Assembly (NCBI GenBank): GCA_043228905.1
Contig: JBHGNT010000008.1
Location: 11,780,001 to 11,844,000, forward strand
Length of the DNA: 64,000 bases
Origin: Azolla caroliniana
Taxonomy: Eukaryota; Polypodiophyta
Reading direction: 5' to 3'
Positions 10,738-22,260 of this stretch are shown piece after piece; position 1 is the first letter of the stretch, and each line of letters begins with the position of its first letter. The notes under the pieces were generated by a model. The model had not been told where the DNA came from. It made no database searches and saw nothing but the letters and a program-made list of their open reading frames with translations. Made by a program: the position numbers and the translations under genes.

Positions 10738-12452
10738 CCGGAACCAGACAAGACCACGATTTGGATTCAGATGAAGAGCAAACGGAGGAACCGGTAGTCA
10801 GAAACCAAGGACGGAGATACCCTCTAAGAGAGAGAAGACGCCCGTGGTGATTTCTGGACGTAGAGCATGTGCTTTTGAGCGATGAGGGGGAGCCAGAAAT
10901 ATTCGAAGAAGCAAAGAAAGACACCCATAGCCACAAGTGGTTAAGTGCCATACAGGACGAGATGGATTCCTTCTGTGAGAACCACACATATGAATTGACG
11001 GAGCTGCCGAAGGGAAAGAGTGCGCTCCTGAACAAGTGGGTGTACAAGATGAAACCGGGAGTCACCGGAAATCCACCAGGTACAAAGCCCGGATCGTGGT
11101 GAAGGGCTTACCGTAGAAAAAGGGAGTGGATTTCGACGAGATCTTTGCCCCACTAGTCAAGATGACATCCATCCAGACTGTCTTTAGCATTGCGGCAAGC
11201 ATGGACCTCGAGGTCGAGCAGCTAGACTTCAGGACAACGTTCCTGCACGATGACCTCGAAGAAGAGATCTACATACAACAGCCGGAGGGGTTGTCAAGAA
11301 AGGGAAGGAGCACTTGGTATGCCGGTTGAAGAAGAGCTTATACAGACTAAAGCAAGCCCTCTGGCAATGGTACCGGAAGTTTGACTCCTTCATGACCGAC
11401 CAAGGATAACACAAGATGCAAGCCGACCACTGCGTATTTGGGAAGAAGTTAGACGGAGGAGACTTCCGGGTACTCTTGCTGTATGTGGATGATGTGTTGA
11501 TCGTTGAACGAGACCGTATCAAAATCGGAATGCTGAGAAGGCTTTGAGCCGATCATTCGCATTGAAAGATATGGGTTCGGCTAGACAAATCCTAGGGATG
11601 CACATAATCCGGGACCGGTCGAAGAAGTAGTTGTGGCTGTCACCGGAAAAGTACGTGACAAAGGTGCTTCAAAGGTTCAACATGTCGGATGCGAAGCCAG
11701 TCAGGTTGACACTTTCGACAAACTGTAAGCTATCGAGGAAGCAGAGCCCGAAGACAAAGGCAGAGAAGTTAGAGATGATGAAGATACCATACACCTCTAC
11801 CTTCGGAAGCTTGATGTACGCAATGGTGTGTACCCGACCATATATCGAATATGTTGTCAGACTGCTTAGCCGGTTCATGAGCAATTTGGGAAGAGAACAC
11901 TGGACCGCGGTCAAGTGGATACTCCGGTACTTGAAAGGCACCTAGAGTATTTGCCTCCGATTCGGCTCAAGTAAACCCCAACTTGAAGGTTTCACAAAAT
12001 CGGATGTGTTGGTTGATGCATCAACCGGTAAATGTCCATATATGTCATGACATATGCAGGGGGAGTCATATCATGGCAAGCAAGGCTGCAGAAGTCCGTT
12101 TCACTGTCGACAACGGAAGCGGACTACATTGCGGTTGTAGAAGCCAGTAAAGAGGTAATCTGGATGAAGGACTTAATTTGAGAATTAGGGATCTGGCAAG
12201 AGGAATTCCGACTCTACTTCAACAGTCAAAGTGCCATCCACCTGGCGAAGAACGCAGCCTACCACTCCCAGACCAAGCAGATCCAGAGAAGATATCACTG
12301 GCTCTAGGAGAAGGTAGAAGATAAAGAGTTCTTGCTGACGAAGATTCATACAGAGGAGAATGGGTCGAACATGCCGACCAAGATGTTGTCATTTGACAAG
12401 CTGGACGTGTGCAAGAGATAGATTGGATTGACAAGAAATCCCATGCCGAAGT
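10738..12452 (+). pseudogene. Copia-A1 linker, reverse transcriptase and RNase H remnant
   Basis: This continues copia A1 after the G1/L insertion, matching A2 from its Y-P-L-R-E-R-R linker onward. RT is seen as N-K-W-V-Y-K-M-K, V-D-F-D-E-I-F-A-P and L-L-Y-V-D-D-V-L-I-V (about 11475-11505). RNase H shows D-Y-I-A-V-V-E-A and H-L-A-K-N-A-A-Y-H-S. Many stops and frameshifts (for example near 11112, 11408, 11545, 11943, 12305, 12418) make it non-functional. The purine tract GAAGGAGGAGC (about 12453-12463) precedes the LTR. Confidence 0.85.
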
Positions 12453-12464
12453 GAAGGAGGAGCT

Positions 12465-12993
12465 TGTTGGGAATTCAGTCCTTCTGAATGGGATTCGGAT
12501 GCGACGGATCGGACGAGCCGAAGGAAGGAACTGGACCGGACGGATCCGGAAGGCGTCCGGATGAATCCAATGTGAACTAGATCCAGGCACATATCTATAA
12601 ATATGTTTCTAGTGGGCCTGTCATGGCCACATTTGTAAATAGTCCTAAAGTCATATAAGTATAAATATGACTTAGGGCAATCACTTTGCGTAGTAGCTAG
12701 TTGTTATCATTATTGTTGTATAGAGAGGTAGAGAGAGAAAGAGAGAGTGAGAGAGAAACAAAAAGTATCTTTTGTTGTAACTACCGGTTGGTGAAGTCAT
12801 AGAGCTCGAGATCATTGCCTCTAAGTCTCGCATTGTGTCCTTCCTCTCATAGTGATATTTGGAGTCTGTGGGCTCCCGTGGTTTTTCCAGCTTAGGGCTT
12901 TCCACGTTAACATCGTGTGTCTATCTTATATCCGTTATGTTTGCTTTCATTGAGTGTTTAAGACTCGGTTTCGGCCTAGTACTATTCCGCACA
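12465..12993 (+). repeat. Copia-A1 3' LTR
   Basis: It starts TGTTGGGAATTC and shares with the A2 LTR the CGGATCCGGA-rich part, the CATATCTATAAATATG TATA region, a GA-rich tract (12722-12760) and the CTCCCGTGGTTTTTCC block. The end is placed at CCGCACA (12993) because copia B coding sequence (L-S-H-I-G-Q-K-G) starts right after it. A1 therefore inserted into copia B, and its 5' LTR lies left of the window. Confidence 0.75.
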
Positions 12994-13440
12994 TTAAGTC
13001 ATATTGGACAAAAGGGAAAGTTGATGAACGTTTTACACATCCCGGGGATCACAAAGAACCTGGTGTCGGTCGGTCAGATCCTTGACTAGGGGATGCAGGT
13101 GTGGTTTACGCACCTCAGGTGATTCATTGAGGAAGAGGGCCAAATCATCGTGCAAGGGCGCCGGGATGGGAGGATGTTTATCCTCGACACCAACAACGTC
13201 GGCACCACTATGTTCGCAGAAGGACAGAATGTCGAATTGGATATCGACCTGTGGCACAAACGGATCGACGACGTCAACTATCACCATCTTCAAGACTTGC
13301 AATCCAAACAGGTTGTTTTCGGATTGCCAAAATTTAGTGGCCAGAAGGCCTGAATATGTGAAACCTACCAACTCGGGAAGCAACATTGGCTTCCATTCCC
13401 CACAGAAAGAAACCGGAGCCGTAACAAGCTCAACATGATA
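12994..13440 (+). pseudogene. Copia-B pre-integrase region
   Basis: It begins L-S-H-I-G-Q-K-G-K-L-M-N-V, the segment just after the protease in copia D (30820). Next come I-T-K-N-L-V-S-V-G-Q and F-S-G-Q-K-A followed by a stop near 13352. One earlier stop lies at 13087. Gag and protease are separated from it by the A1 insertion and are not in the window. Confidence 0.8.
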
Positions 13441-14547
13441 CATTCGGATTTATGGGGACCAGCAAAGAACGTAAGTCTTGGTGGGAGCTCATATTTCGTC
13501 TCCGTCATCGATGACTACAACCGACACACATGGATCTACCTGATCGAAAGGAAAAGTGAAGTTTTCGACTATTTCCAGAACCTACAAAACCTTGTGGAAT
13601 GGGGAACGGAGAGGAAGATCAAGTGTTTGTGGTCGAATGGCGGAAAAGAATACTTTTCTGGCCAAGTCAACAGTTATCTGCAGCAGAAAGGAATTCGGAG
13701 AGAATTCAGTTGCAGATACACACCGGAACCAAATGGTGTGTTTGAAAGCAAGAATCGATCGATTGTGGAGCCGGCACAGGAAATGCTGGAGGAGAAGAGC
13801 ATGCGCAAGTTCTACTGGGCCGAAGCGGTCCGGACGACCGTCTACATCCAAAACCGGATCGGGGATAAGGTGTTAGCACACGAGTTGTATTTTGGGCGGA
13901 AGCTAAATTTAAGGAACCTTAAGATATTCGGTAGCATTGCATATGTGCATGTGCCGGATGATAAGCAGAGAAAGTTGGACCCGAACTCGGAGAAGTGCAT
14001 TTTGGTTGGCTACTCACATGAACAGAAGGGGTATAATTGCTACAACCCCTGGACCAAGCAAGTACGAGTAAGCCGAGATGTTGAATTTGATGAGTTGGCA
14101 TCCTGGTACTCTCTACCGACTCCATCCTCCGACTCCGACTCCGACTCGATTCCGAAAGATGATGCCAGTGAGCCCGAAACAATCCAGGCAGAAGATGATG
14201 CAGGATTCGATACTCTAGATGACAATCCGATCTCATTCCGGCCATGTGGGCCGAATCAGCGATTGAATCAGAATGACCAGTCAGATGAAGAGCCGGTGAG
14301 TAGTGGAGACTCGGTCATGCTCTCCCCATGCAAGGAACAGAGGAGACGGTTCACGCGCAAAGCGAAGGGGAAGAAGAAGATTTCGGAATACGCCACCGGC
14401 AGAGATGAGTCGGATTGGAGTGAATCCAACTCCGGAAAGAACGAAGATGGACCTTCAAAGATGAAGTCCGAGCCAGCCAAGAGGGCCTTGAAATTGGGTA
14501 ACGAGAAGTTATGTCGATCCACCCACCAAAAGAACCCCGTAAAATAG
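13435..14547 (+). pseudogene. Copia-B integrase and linker (370-codon open stretch)
   Basis: The open stretch starts at M-I-H-S-D-L-W-G, which holds the first catalytic Asp (I-H-S-D). The second catalytic position reads W-S-N-G-G-K-E-Y, so the expected Asp (as in R-S-D-G-G) is Asn. The glutamate region reads V-F-E-S-K-N-R. Downstream features are V-H-V-P-D-D-K-Q-R-K-L-D, G-Y-S-H-E-Q-K-G-Y and an acidic Ser/Asp-rich linker with an S-D-S-D-S-D run (about 14130-14150). Despite the long open frame, the substituted Asp and the broken flanks argue against activity. Confidence 0.75.
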
Positions 14548-15949
14548 TACGGATATAATGACTATATGACACATCCCTACGAGTACATGACGAAAGTGGT
14601 GCAGGTGCGTGAGCCGGAGAGCTATGCAGAAGCGGCAAGGGACACACATTGGCATGCCGCTATGGAGGAAGAGATGCGGGAACTTCATGCCAATGACACA
14701 TGGGACTTGGTTGACCCTCCCTGACATTGCAAACCAATCGGTTGCAAGTGGGTGTACAAGGTAAAGTATAATGCTAACGGTTTGGGCAACTGGTACAAGG
14801 CCCCGTCAGTGTACAAGGCCCAATTAGTGGCCCGGTACAAGGCCTGGTAGCGAAGATGACGACGGTTCGTGTGGTGCTAACGGTTATTGCGCCAAGGGGA
14901 TGGCATCTTTACCAAATGGACGTGAAGAATGCATTTCTCAAGGCGATCTTGAAGAACAGGTCTACATGATCCATCCCCCCAAATTTCAGTCGAAGATGAA
15001 CAAGTCGGCAGTGTGCCGACTCAAGAAGTCACTTTACGGCCTGGGGGACCTTCATTACTTCCTCAGGATCGAAGTGATCCATACCCCCGATGGTATATTC
15101 CTCTCTCAGCGACACTATGTGCTGAATATGCTATACAAGTTTGCCATGACCGATTGCCGACCAATCTCCACACCCCTGGACTAGAATCTGAAGCTTCATC
15201 CCGACTCCGGACCAACCTGCGATGAGAAACGGTTCCTACAAATTGTCGGAAATCGTATTTATTTAACGATCACCCAACCCGACATTAGCTATCCGGTCAG
15301 CGTGATCAGTCAATTCATGTAGAAGCCAACCATGGAGCACCTTCAGTGCACGCACCGAATACTGCGGTATGTTAGCGGCACTAAGGACCGGGCACTGTTA
15401 TACCGACATGGTATAACTGAGAAGCTAGTCGGATATACAAATGTCAACTAGGCTGGTGATGTGTCAGATCGACGGTCAACATCCGGATTTATGTTTTCTC
15501 TAGGTAGCACAACTGTTGTGTAGAGCAGCAAGAAGCAGTCGACAGTATCTCTTTGAAGCACTAAGGTTGAGTATTGGGGTGCTAGCGTCTCCACCTGTGA
15601 AGCCATCTGGCTTTGGTGGCTGCTGCAAGACCTCCGGGTTGAAGTACCTACTCCAATTCTGATCTACTATAACAAAATGAGCAACATGCAGCTAGCCAAG
15701 AACCCTGTGTTCCATGCTCAAACGAAGCACATGGAGTGCATTATCACTTTGTCCGCAAACGGGTCCTCAGTGGTGAAGTAGAAGTCCGGTATGTCTGGAC
15801 GGATCAATAGGTTTCCGACATCTTCACGAAGGCCCTTGGGACCGATGAGTTGCAACATTTTTCAGAGATGCTTGGTCTTCAATATCTCCACATGCCGCAC
15901 ATGAGGGGGAGAATCGGTACTGATACCGGGAGAACTGGAACCGGAACGG
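14548..15949 (+). pseudogene. Copia-B reverse transcriptase and RNase H, YVDD region deleted
   Basis: RT pieces include C-K-W-V-Y-K-V-K-Y, M-D-V-K-N-A-F-L and K-K-S-L-Y-G-L. The last joins directly to G-D-L-H-Y-F-L (near 15040), so the segment with the catalytic Y-V-D-D is absent. RNase H relics follow (A-K-N-P-V-F-H-A-Q-T-K-H near 15700). Stops are frequent. The element is split at 15949 by G2 and resumes at 23297 with its C-terminal tail. Confidence 0.8.
15946..15949. repeat. Target-site duplication of gypsy G2, left
   Basis: ACGG precedes the LTR and recurs at 23297-23300 after the 3' LTR. A 4-bp duplication is seen; a fifth base does not match when the LTR end is set at CACGACA. Confidence 0.6.
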
Positions 15950-16671
15950 TGTCGTAGTGTATTCCACACACTACGTGAAAACCATAAAATAATATATCCG
16001 ATTTTAGATACATATAGATAAATAAATAATATATCAAAATATTTATCACGTGCATAAGGCAAGATTTGAACCCTATACCTCCACGTAGCCAAACCTCAAC
16101 TTTACCATTATGCTACCTTATTTTTAGTGTTCTACAAATAGATTTAATAACTATAACTGCTTTATTTGCGCCTACCTTTATTAAAAGGTAAATCATGCAT
16201 TTTTAGAGTGCGTGAATATTTTATAGAAAAACGCAAGCAACTAAAAAGTGACTCATGTACATCTAGCGTGCGTGAGCACTATATTTAGCAAATAAAAGCA
16301 AGGATTAGAAAAGCATCACATGCACATTTAGTGTGCATGAACATATTATAAAAAAGCATGTAGCTATGCTTAGTCTCTCCCATCACTATATAAGGATGGG
16401 GAGCACATTGTAGTTTTTGTTGATTTTTTTTTCTATAATGATCAATCAATCTAAAATATTCGTGGGATTCACGAATTTGCTAAAATAATTCTCTCTTACT
16501 ACCTAAATATTGACTAAATATACTAAACTCGTGGGATTCACAAGATTCTTATCTTATAACTCTTTATACCTATTCTTTACTAGACTTATTTGTATTTTTC
16601 TTCCTCCTAGTCCATAACCTCGGCGGTTCCCACCCGACTCACGCAACGATCCGGAGCCGAAAGGCACGACA
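15950..16671 (+). repeat. Gypsy-G2 5' LTR (722 bp)
   Basis: TGTCGTAGTG...CACGACA. It contains a TATA box (CTATATAAGG, about 16387-16396) and the GTGGGATTCACGAATTTGC block also present in G3. The 3' end carries CCTAGTCCATAACCTCGGCGG as in the other G-clade LTRs. The tRNA-like element lies about 110-170 bp from the start. Confidence 0.9.
16058..16120 (-). other. tRNA-like sequence in the G2 5' LTR (antisense)
   Basis: Minus strand: perfect A-box TAGCATAATGG and near-perfect B-box GGTTCAAATCT, with a GGCAAG/CTTGCC-type end. Confidence 0.6.
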
Positions 16672-16674
16672 CAG

Positions 16675-16692
16675 TTGGTGAATCCGACATGA
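16675..16692 (+). other. Gypsy-G2 primer-binding site
   Basis: TTGGTGAATCCGACATGA, four bases after the LTR. It differs from the G3 site at two positions. Confidence 0.75.
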
Positions 16693-16710
16693 AAACCGGG
16701 TGGCAAGGAG

Positions 16711-17303
16711 ATGGAAAATCAACCGGAGGCTAGCAACCTGATGATGATGTTCGAGCGCATGCTACAAGAACAACGCGCGATTTCGGAGATAGCGGCATCA
16801 GTGGAGCGGCTCGTGCAACGAAATGGGCAATTCAATGGGAAAGACGTGTCGCGGTATCTTCGGGACTACAAGCGGAGATGCTATGGTGCGGAATATCGGA
16901 AAGACTGCAAGTGACGTCCTTCAACCGGGTGGCGACCAACGGGCTTCAAGCAAGCATCCATGGGCTACGACAACAAAATCCGACATGGGAGGTGTTTGAA
17001 GAAGAGCTAAAGAGGACGTTCGCCATCGAGGATTCCTCCAAGGCGACGCGAAGGGGATTCGAAGATTGGGTGGAGACGCCGGACAAGGGATTGAAGGTCG
17101 TTGATGTGTTTTCGGCATTCGAAAGCCAGTTCGGGAGGTTGTCCGTGAGAGATCAAGCTATCCTCGTACGGGATAAGGTGATCATGTTCTTGCGAGCCGT
17201 GGACATCCGGGACCGGAAAGATCTCGGAGTGCTCTTGGAGGACATGACCACGGAGAGTGGCCTCACCGAAACATGGGAAAGCGTGCAGGATATTGTCGCG
17301 TGA
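16711..17303 (+). pseudogene. Gypsy-G2 gag, capsid part
   Basis: The ATG at 16711 follows the PBS by 18 bases and opens M-E-N-Q-P-E-A. A Met-rich start and G-Q-F-N-G-K-D-V match G1 and G3. A frameshift near 16880 shifts the frame to a second run ending at 17303 with a TGA, followed by the zinc-knuckle segment. The capsid-like region includes T-F-A-I-E-D-S-S-K-A and F-L-R-A-V-D-I-R-D-R-K-D. Confidence 0.8.
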
Positions 17304-17378
17304 TACACGAAGAGGGGGCAATGGCTTGCCAACGAGGAAAAGAGGGTTTCGGAACCGATTCCGAAACCGAGAACCGGA

Positions 17379-18770
17379 TTGGAAGACCATCAACCAAGGG
17401 CTCGGGAGACTACAACCGAGAAGGGGATTGATGCATCTACGGTGGAGCAACTATTGAAGGAGATGGAGAATCTGAAGATCGCGATGGTGAAGAAGTCGGA
17501 TGACCGACCCACAAGCTCCAAGTATACGGACCAACGGTGCATATGGTGCGATAGCGCCGAACACGATCGGAGGGATTGCGACGAGCATAAGGAGGCGCTA
17601 CGGCGGGATCTCGTCTACTACGAGGGGAACCAGATTCATTTGATGGACTCTCGGAAGCCACTCCGACCGAACTTCCGGAAAGGCGGCATGAAGAAGGTGC
17701 TCGAGGAGGAATTGGCGGCAAGAAGCAACTATGCGACAACCGCGGGAATATGTGTTGGGGAGTCATCGAGAGCAAGGACGTCTTTTTGGCCGGAAGTTCT
17801 AGAAAACACTGAGAAAACCGACTCCAACGATATCCGAAGCACCGCGGAAGGCGTCCGGGAAGCTACGGGATGGGAGTGCCCTGTTGACAAGAATAGCGTA
17901 TACGCCCTGTGTCAATTGCATAAGGTGTATATGGATGAGAAACGACGATGCACGGAGGATGCGGGCGGGCCATCGAAGATACCAGAAAGCTGGAACTCCG
18001 GAGGTAAGGGAAAAGAAAAGGCAACTCCGGCATTCAAGCTCGCCTCGGACATAGAACAACAAACCAACTTGAAAAGAGTGTTCGAGGAAAGGATCTTGGA
18101 TAGCCGGGTAGATTTTTCGCTTCGGGAGCTACTCGGAATAGCAAAGAAGGAGTTCCACAATCTTCTCGTGGATCTCGTGAAGCGAAAAAGACAAAGTATG
18201 GAGGAAAATGATCCAAGGGTGAATGCGAACACCGTTTTAATGAACGACACCGAAGTGGAGGACGAAATTCCGAACTCCCACTATACAAGGCCACATTGGG
18301 CACACGCGACGACGGAGACTCTGGTTCGAATCGGCAACATCAAAGAACCCGTGCTAGCATTGATTGATCACGGATCGGAGATCAACGTGATGTCCAAGGA
18401 GTTCTACCGGAAGGGGAAGTGGCCTATTAACACCAACCATGGATGGAAGATTCGGGCAGCCACCAAAGCAATGGAAGATCTATTTGAGGCTTGTCCGGAT
18501 GTGATGGTGAAGATCAGGGATGTCGAGATCGACCAAAATTTCTTCGTGCAAGATGAGGTTTCACATTCCGTCATCCTCGGCCAACCCTTTATCACGGCAT
18601 CACGGATGGAGACGAAGTTGCTCGATAGCGGTGCGGCTTTTGCGCGAATTCGGAGCCAAAACGGTGGGAAATCCGTCCAATTCCTAACAGTGCCGGCAAA
18701 TCACGAAAGGAACAAGAGAGAACTCTTGGCCCTCTTGTTCCTTTCGGACTGTTGCGGAGTGGGGAAGTGA
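17379..18770 (+). pseudogene. Gypsy-G2 nucleocapsid and aspartic protease (463-codon open run)
   Basis: The zinc knuckle C-I-W-C-D-S-A-E-H-D-R-R-D-C lies near residues 53-66. The protease follows with A-L-I-D-H-G-S-E-I-N-V-M-S (about 18356-18394) and V-I-L-G-Q-P-F-I-T. The catalytic triplet is D-H-G instead of D-(T/S)-G. The run lacks a natural start because gag upstream is interrupted, and ends at a TGA at 18768-18770. Confidence 0.8.
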
Positions 18771-20110
18771 TAGTCCGAGAAGCCCTGATACCCCACACAG
18801 GAAGAAAACTCTCGGAGCAAAACATGTACGAATAGGTCTGGATGGGGCATCTACATACACGACCGTAACCGGAGGATTGAAGAAAGGATACCGACAAGTG
18901 GAGGATAAGTTGCGGTCGGCATCAATAATAAAAGAAGATGAAGAAATCATGGGGATAGTTGAAGAAGTGTTCTATGGGAGCACGCTACAATGACTTGAAG
19001 AGCTTGCGGAAGATAAAAGCCAAGGGAACCGGGTAGTCCCGATGGAATCGGTTGAGATGTACGAGATCATTGCGAAAATGGAGCCGGATACGCTCCGCAA
19101 AGAAGAAGCAATGGTAAGTACGAAATACAAGAACGTGGAGAAGAAGGTGAAACCGGTCGCGGGACCACTACCCGGGAGATCCGACACTTCGGAAGTCCGT
19201 GGATATCGGACATGCCTTCACGGATGAGACCCGGAAGAAACTTCGGATTGGTGGAGGTGGGTTCCTATTACAAAAAGAAGAACGGTTTCGCGAGATGTTG
19301 GAGCAACACGGCAAAGCGTTTGCATTTACATCAAGGGAGATAGGGTGCGTCGATCCGAGAATAGTGGAGCCGATGGTGATCTTCACAATTGACCATGTAC
19401 CATGGAACCTGAAGCCGATTCCGGTGCCACGAGCGAATATTCCGAAAGTCATTGACTTGCTCAAGGAGAAGGTGGTGATGGGGATTCTAGAGCCATCAAC
19501 TGCTCCGTACTCAAATCGATGGTTTACGGTTCCAAAGAAGAATGGGTCACTCCGATTTATCCAAGACTTGCAACCGGTTAATAAGGTCACGATCCGGAAC
19601 TCGGGAGTCGGTCCGATAGTGGACGAATTTGCGGAAGCTTTTGCCGGTCGTGCGATATACTCCATCGGAGACTTATACTCGGGGTATGACCAATTCCAAC
19701 TAGCCGTGGAGAGCCGAGACATCACAACCATGCGAACACCAATAGGATTAGTCCGAATGTGCACACTACCACAAGGAGCGACAAACTCGGTTGCTCATAT
19801 GATAAACGCGATGAACAAGGTGCTTCGAGACTGCATTCCGGAGATAACGATGTCATTCCTCGATGACATTCCGATGAAATGATGCGCGGTAGAAGAAAAA
19901 GATGAGACTATGGATGATCGGGGATGCTGAAAGTTCGTGGTCGACCATATTCATGATTGCGAGAAAGTGTTGCGAAAGCTAGAAGATGTGCACCTAACAC
20001 TTTCCGGGGAGAAATCAGCATTTGGGCAAGAAGAAATATTGGTGGTCGGACATCTATGTGGGCCCTACGACCGAAGACCGTCACCAACAAAGACCGTCAC
20101 CAACAAAGAT
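18771..20110 (+). pseudogene. Gypsy-G2 protease-RT linker and reverse transcriptase
   Basis: The linker (18771-19190) is frameshifted. It includes V-E-M-Y-E-I-I-A-K-M and K-V-K-P-V-A-G-P-L-P, then loses a short stretch kept in G3 (54798-54830). RT runs from 19199 with D-L-Q-P-V-N-K-V, Y-S-G-Y-D-Q-F-Q-L, L-P-Q-G-A-T-N-S-V and catalytic F-L-D-D. A TGA at 19880-19882 follows I-P-M-K where G3 has GGA, so one base change ended this run. A second TGA near 19927 follows. RT sequence continues to about 20090. Confidence 0.85.
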
Positions 20111-20303
20111 TGTTGAGTCCCCGACCTCTTGTAACATCTTTCCGATCATCAAACTCTCTCCCTCGTATTCTTCTTCCTGGAATTCTCGGATTACGTTCAC
20201 TCGGCATATGTGCTCCGACGCGAAGTAGTCTTCGGAAACTTCTTCATTATCCGATTCGGTTATGTCGTCTCCGAACCGAGCCCTTGATAACATATCCGCT
20301 ACG
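20111..20303 (-). repeat. Inverted duplication, left arm (gypsy-G2)
   Basis: The reverse complement of 20654-20845 with only about two visible mismatches, separated from it by ~350 bp. It replaces about 240 bp of RT/RNase H connection present in G3 (63548-63788). Its left edge carries a short filler in which ACCGTCACCAACAAAGA occurs twice (about 20075-20109). Confidence 0.9.
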
Positions 20304-22260
20304 ACCGACCGATCATAGTAACGGTTGATACAAGTCCAACCGTTATCGGGTGGGTCATCAATCAAGCCGACTCGGATGGTTCGCGGTATCCGATCCGATT
20401 CGGAGCAAAGGTTCTCAACGAAAGGCAACGTGGATATGCACAAGTCAAAAGAGAACTGTGGGGAGTCGTGTCGGCGATAAAATCGGATCGGGATTATTTG
20501 ATTGGAGCCGAAGTGGTGATCGAGACGGATTGTCTTCCGATACTCGGGATGATGCGGTGTTGTACGATACCGGATGTAGCTATGCTAAGGTGGGTTGCAT
20601 ATGTCAAGTCGCTTAATCCGGAGGTTCGACACATCTCGGGGAAAGACAACGCAGTAGCGGATATGTTATCAAGGGCTCGGTACGGAGACGACATAACCGA
20701 ATCGGATAATGAAGAAGTTTCCGAAGACTACTTCGCGTCGGAGCACATATGCCGAGTGAACGTAATCCGAGAATTCCAGGAAGAAGAATACGAGGGAGAG
20801 AGTTTGATGATCGGAAAGATGTTACAAGAGGTCGAGGACTCAACAAACGATAAAGGAAGAAGAGCCGAGATTAGAAGGAAGAAGAGGCAAGTCCAAAAGT
20901 TCTTCTTGGAAAACAGATTAATATGGAGGGCGCCGAAAAGACCGGATGGTATACCACTTCGAGTAGTCGGGAAAAAAGAGCAACGAAACCGGATAATGTC
21001 CGAGTTTCACGAATCCGATTGGGCTGGACACCGAGGAACATGGGCAACATTTGTGAAGATCAAGCAAAAATATTGTTGGAAGAAAATGTACAAAGATGTC
21101 GCGGAGTTCACGGAAAGCTGCGAGAAATGTCAAGTCTACTCCGGGGTTCGACATCGAGATGAGTTACATCCAACATTCTCACCGACAATCAACTTCAAGT
21201 GGATGGTCGACATAGTGGCCATGCCGACCGGGATCGAACAAAAGAAATACTTGGTATTAGCTCGGGAAGATCTCACGAATCAAGTAGAAGGTCGAGCGCT
21301 TCAGAGGAAAACGTGTTCCGCGGTATGCCAATTTCTTTTGGAGGAAGTATTTTGCAGGTACGGGTGCGGAGGGCAAGTGATTGCGGACCGGGAAGAACTC
21401 GACTCGGACAAAGCTAGGGGATTCTTCGCCAAACACAGAGTTCGGTTATCACTGACAACGGTATACAATCCGGAGGCCAACGGGAAAATCAAACGAGGAC
21501 ATAGTCCGATCGTGAAAGCACTTGCGAAGGCATGCGATGGAAAGGTGAAGGACTGGCCGCAGATGCTTCCGTATGCACTATGGGCGGATCGGACGACGCA
21601 TAGCTCCATAACCGGTTACATGCCACCAGAACTCATGACCGGACAAGCACTGGTAATGCCGACGGAAACCGCGATCGCAACATGGACAGTGCTACCGTGG
21701 AAGGAAGAGATGAGCCGGGAAGAACTACTAGCGGTCTGGATACGACAACTAGAGGGAAGACCGGCAGACATAGCTGAAGCAATACGCCGACAACAAGAAG
21801 CACGGTTCCGGAACAAAAGCCGGTTCAACACAAAGCACCGACTACGACCGAGGAGGATTGAAGAAGGAGATTGGGTGATCGTCTATGACAGTAGTTTAGA
21901 CCATCAACATACAACGATGCGGAAATTCGCGAACCAACCATACGAGGTTCGGAAAGTCTTCGACAACGGAACGTACTGACTATCCGAGTTGGATGGTACA
22001 ATACTACGAGTGCCTATAGCCGGGAATCGGGTGAAGATTTTCAAGAAGCGGACCGACGACAAACCCTATGTGATCCAAGCCAAGGCCGACAACGAGGAGC
22101 AATCAGACGAAGACCACGGTGATGCGGGAAGCGAAGAAAGTGAATTACAACTCATAGTCGACATTAGGGGAGAATCGGAGGAAGCTTTGGGTGAAGAGGG
22201 ATATGAGGAATCGAGAACTTCGGCACATACCGGAGGATGTGCGGGTTCAGAGGGGGCAAG
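20304..22260 (+). pseudogene. Gypsy-G2 RNase H, integrase and C-terminal tail
   Basis: An open run of 503 codons (20468-21979) holds the end of RNase H (E-T-D-C-L-P, A-D-M-L-S-R) and integrase. The integrase has F-H-E-S-D-W-A-G-H-R and C-E-K-C (HHCC), D in M-V-D-I-V and D in I-A-D-R-E. The expected catalytic Glu is Lys in N-G-K-I-K-R-G-H (about 21481-21504). The C-terminal part has E-E-G-D-W-V-I-V-Y-D and N-Q-P-Y-E-V-R-K-V-F. A TGA at 21977-21979 separates the last ~90 codons, which end in an acidic Glu-rich tail before the polypurine tract GAGGGGGCAAG (22250-22260). Confidence 0.85.
20654..20845 (+). repeat. Inverted duplication, right arm (gypsy-G2)
   Basis: The source copy of the inverted repeat. 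It lies between RNase H (A-D-M-L-S-R) and integrase and encodes an acidic spacer. Confidence 0.9.

Noticed and set aside
13435-14547. Copia-B integrase run as a possible domesticated host gene
   Set aside because: The second catalytic Asp is replaced by Asn, both ends break into other retroelement remains, and no separate promoter or start context is visible.
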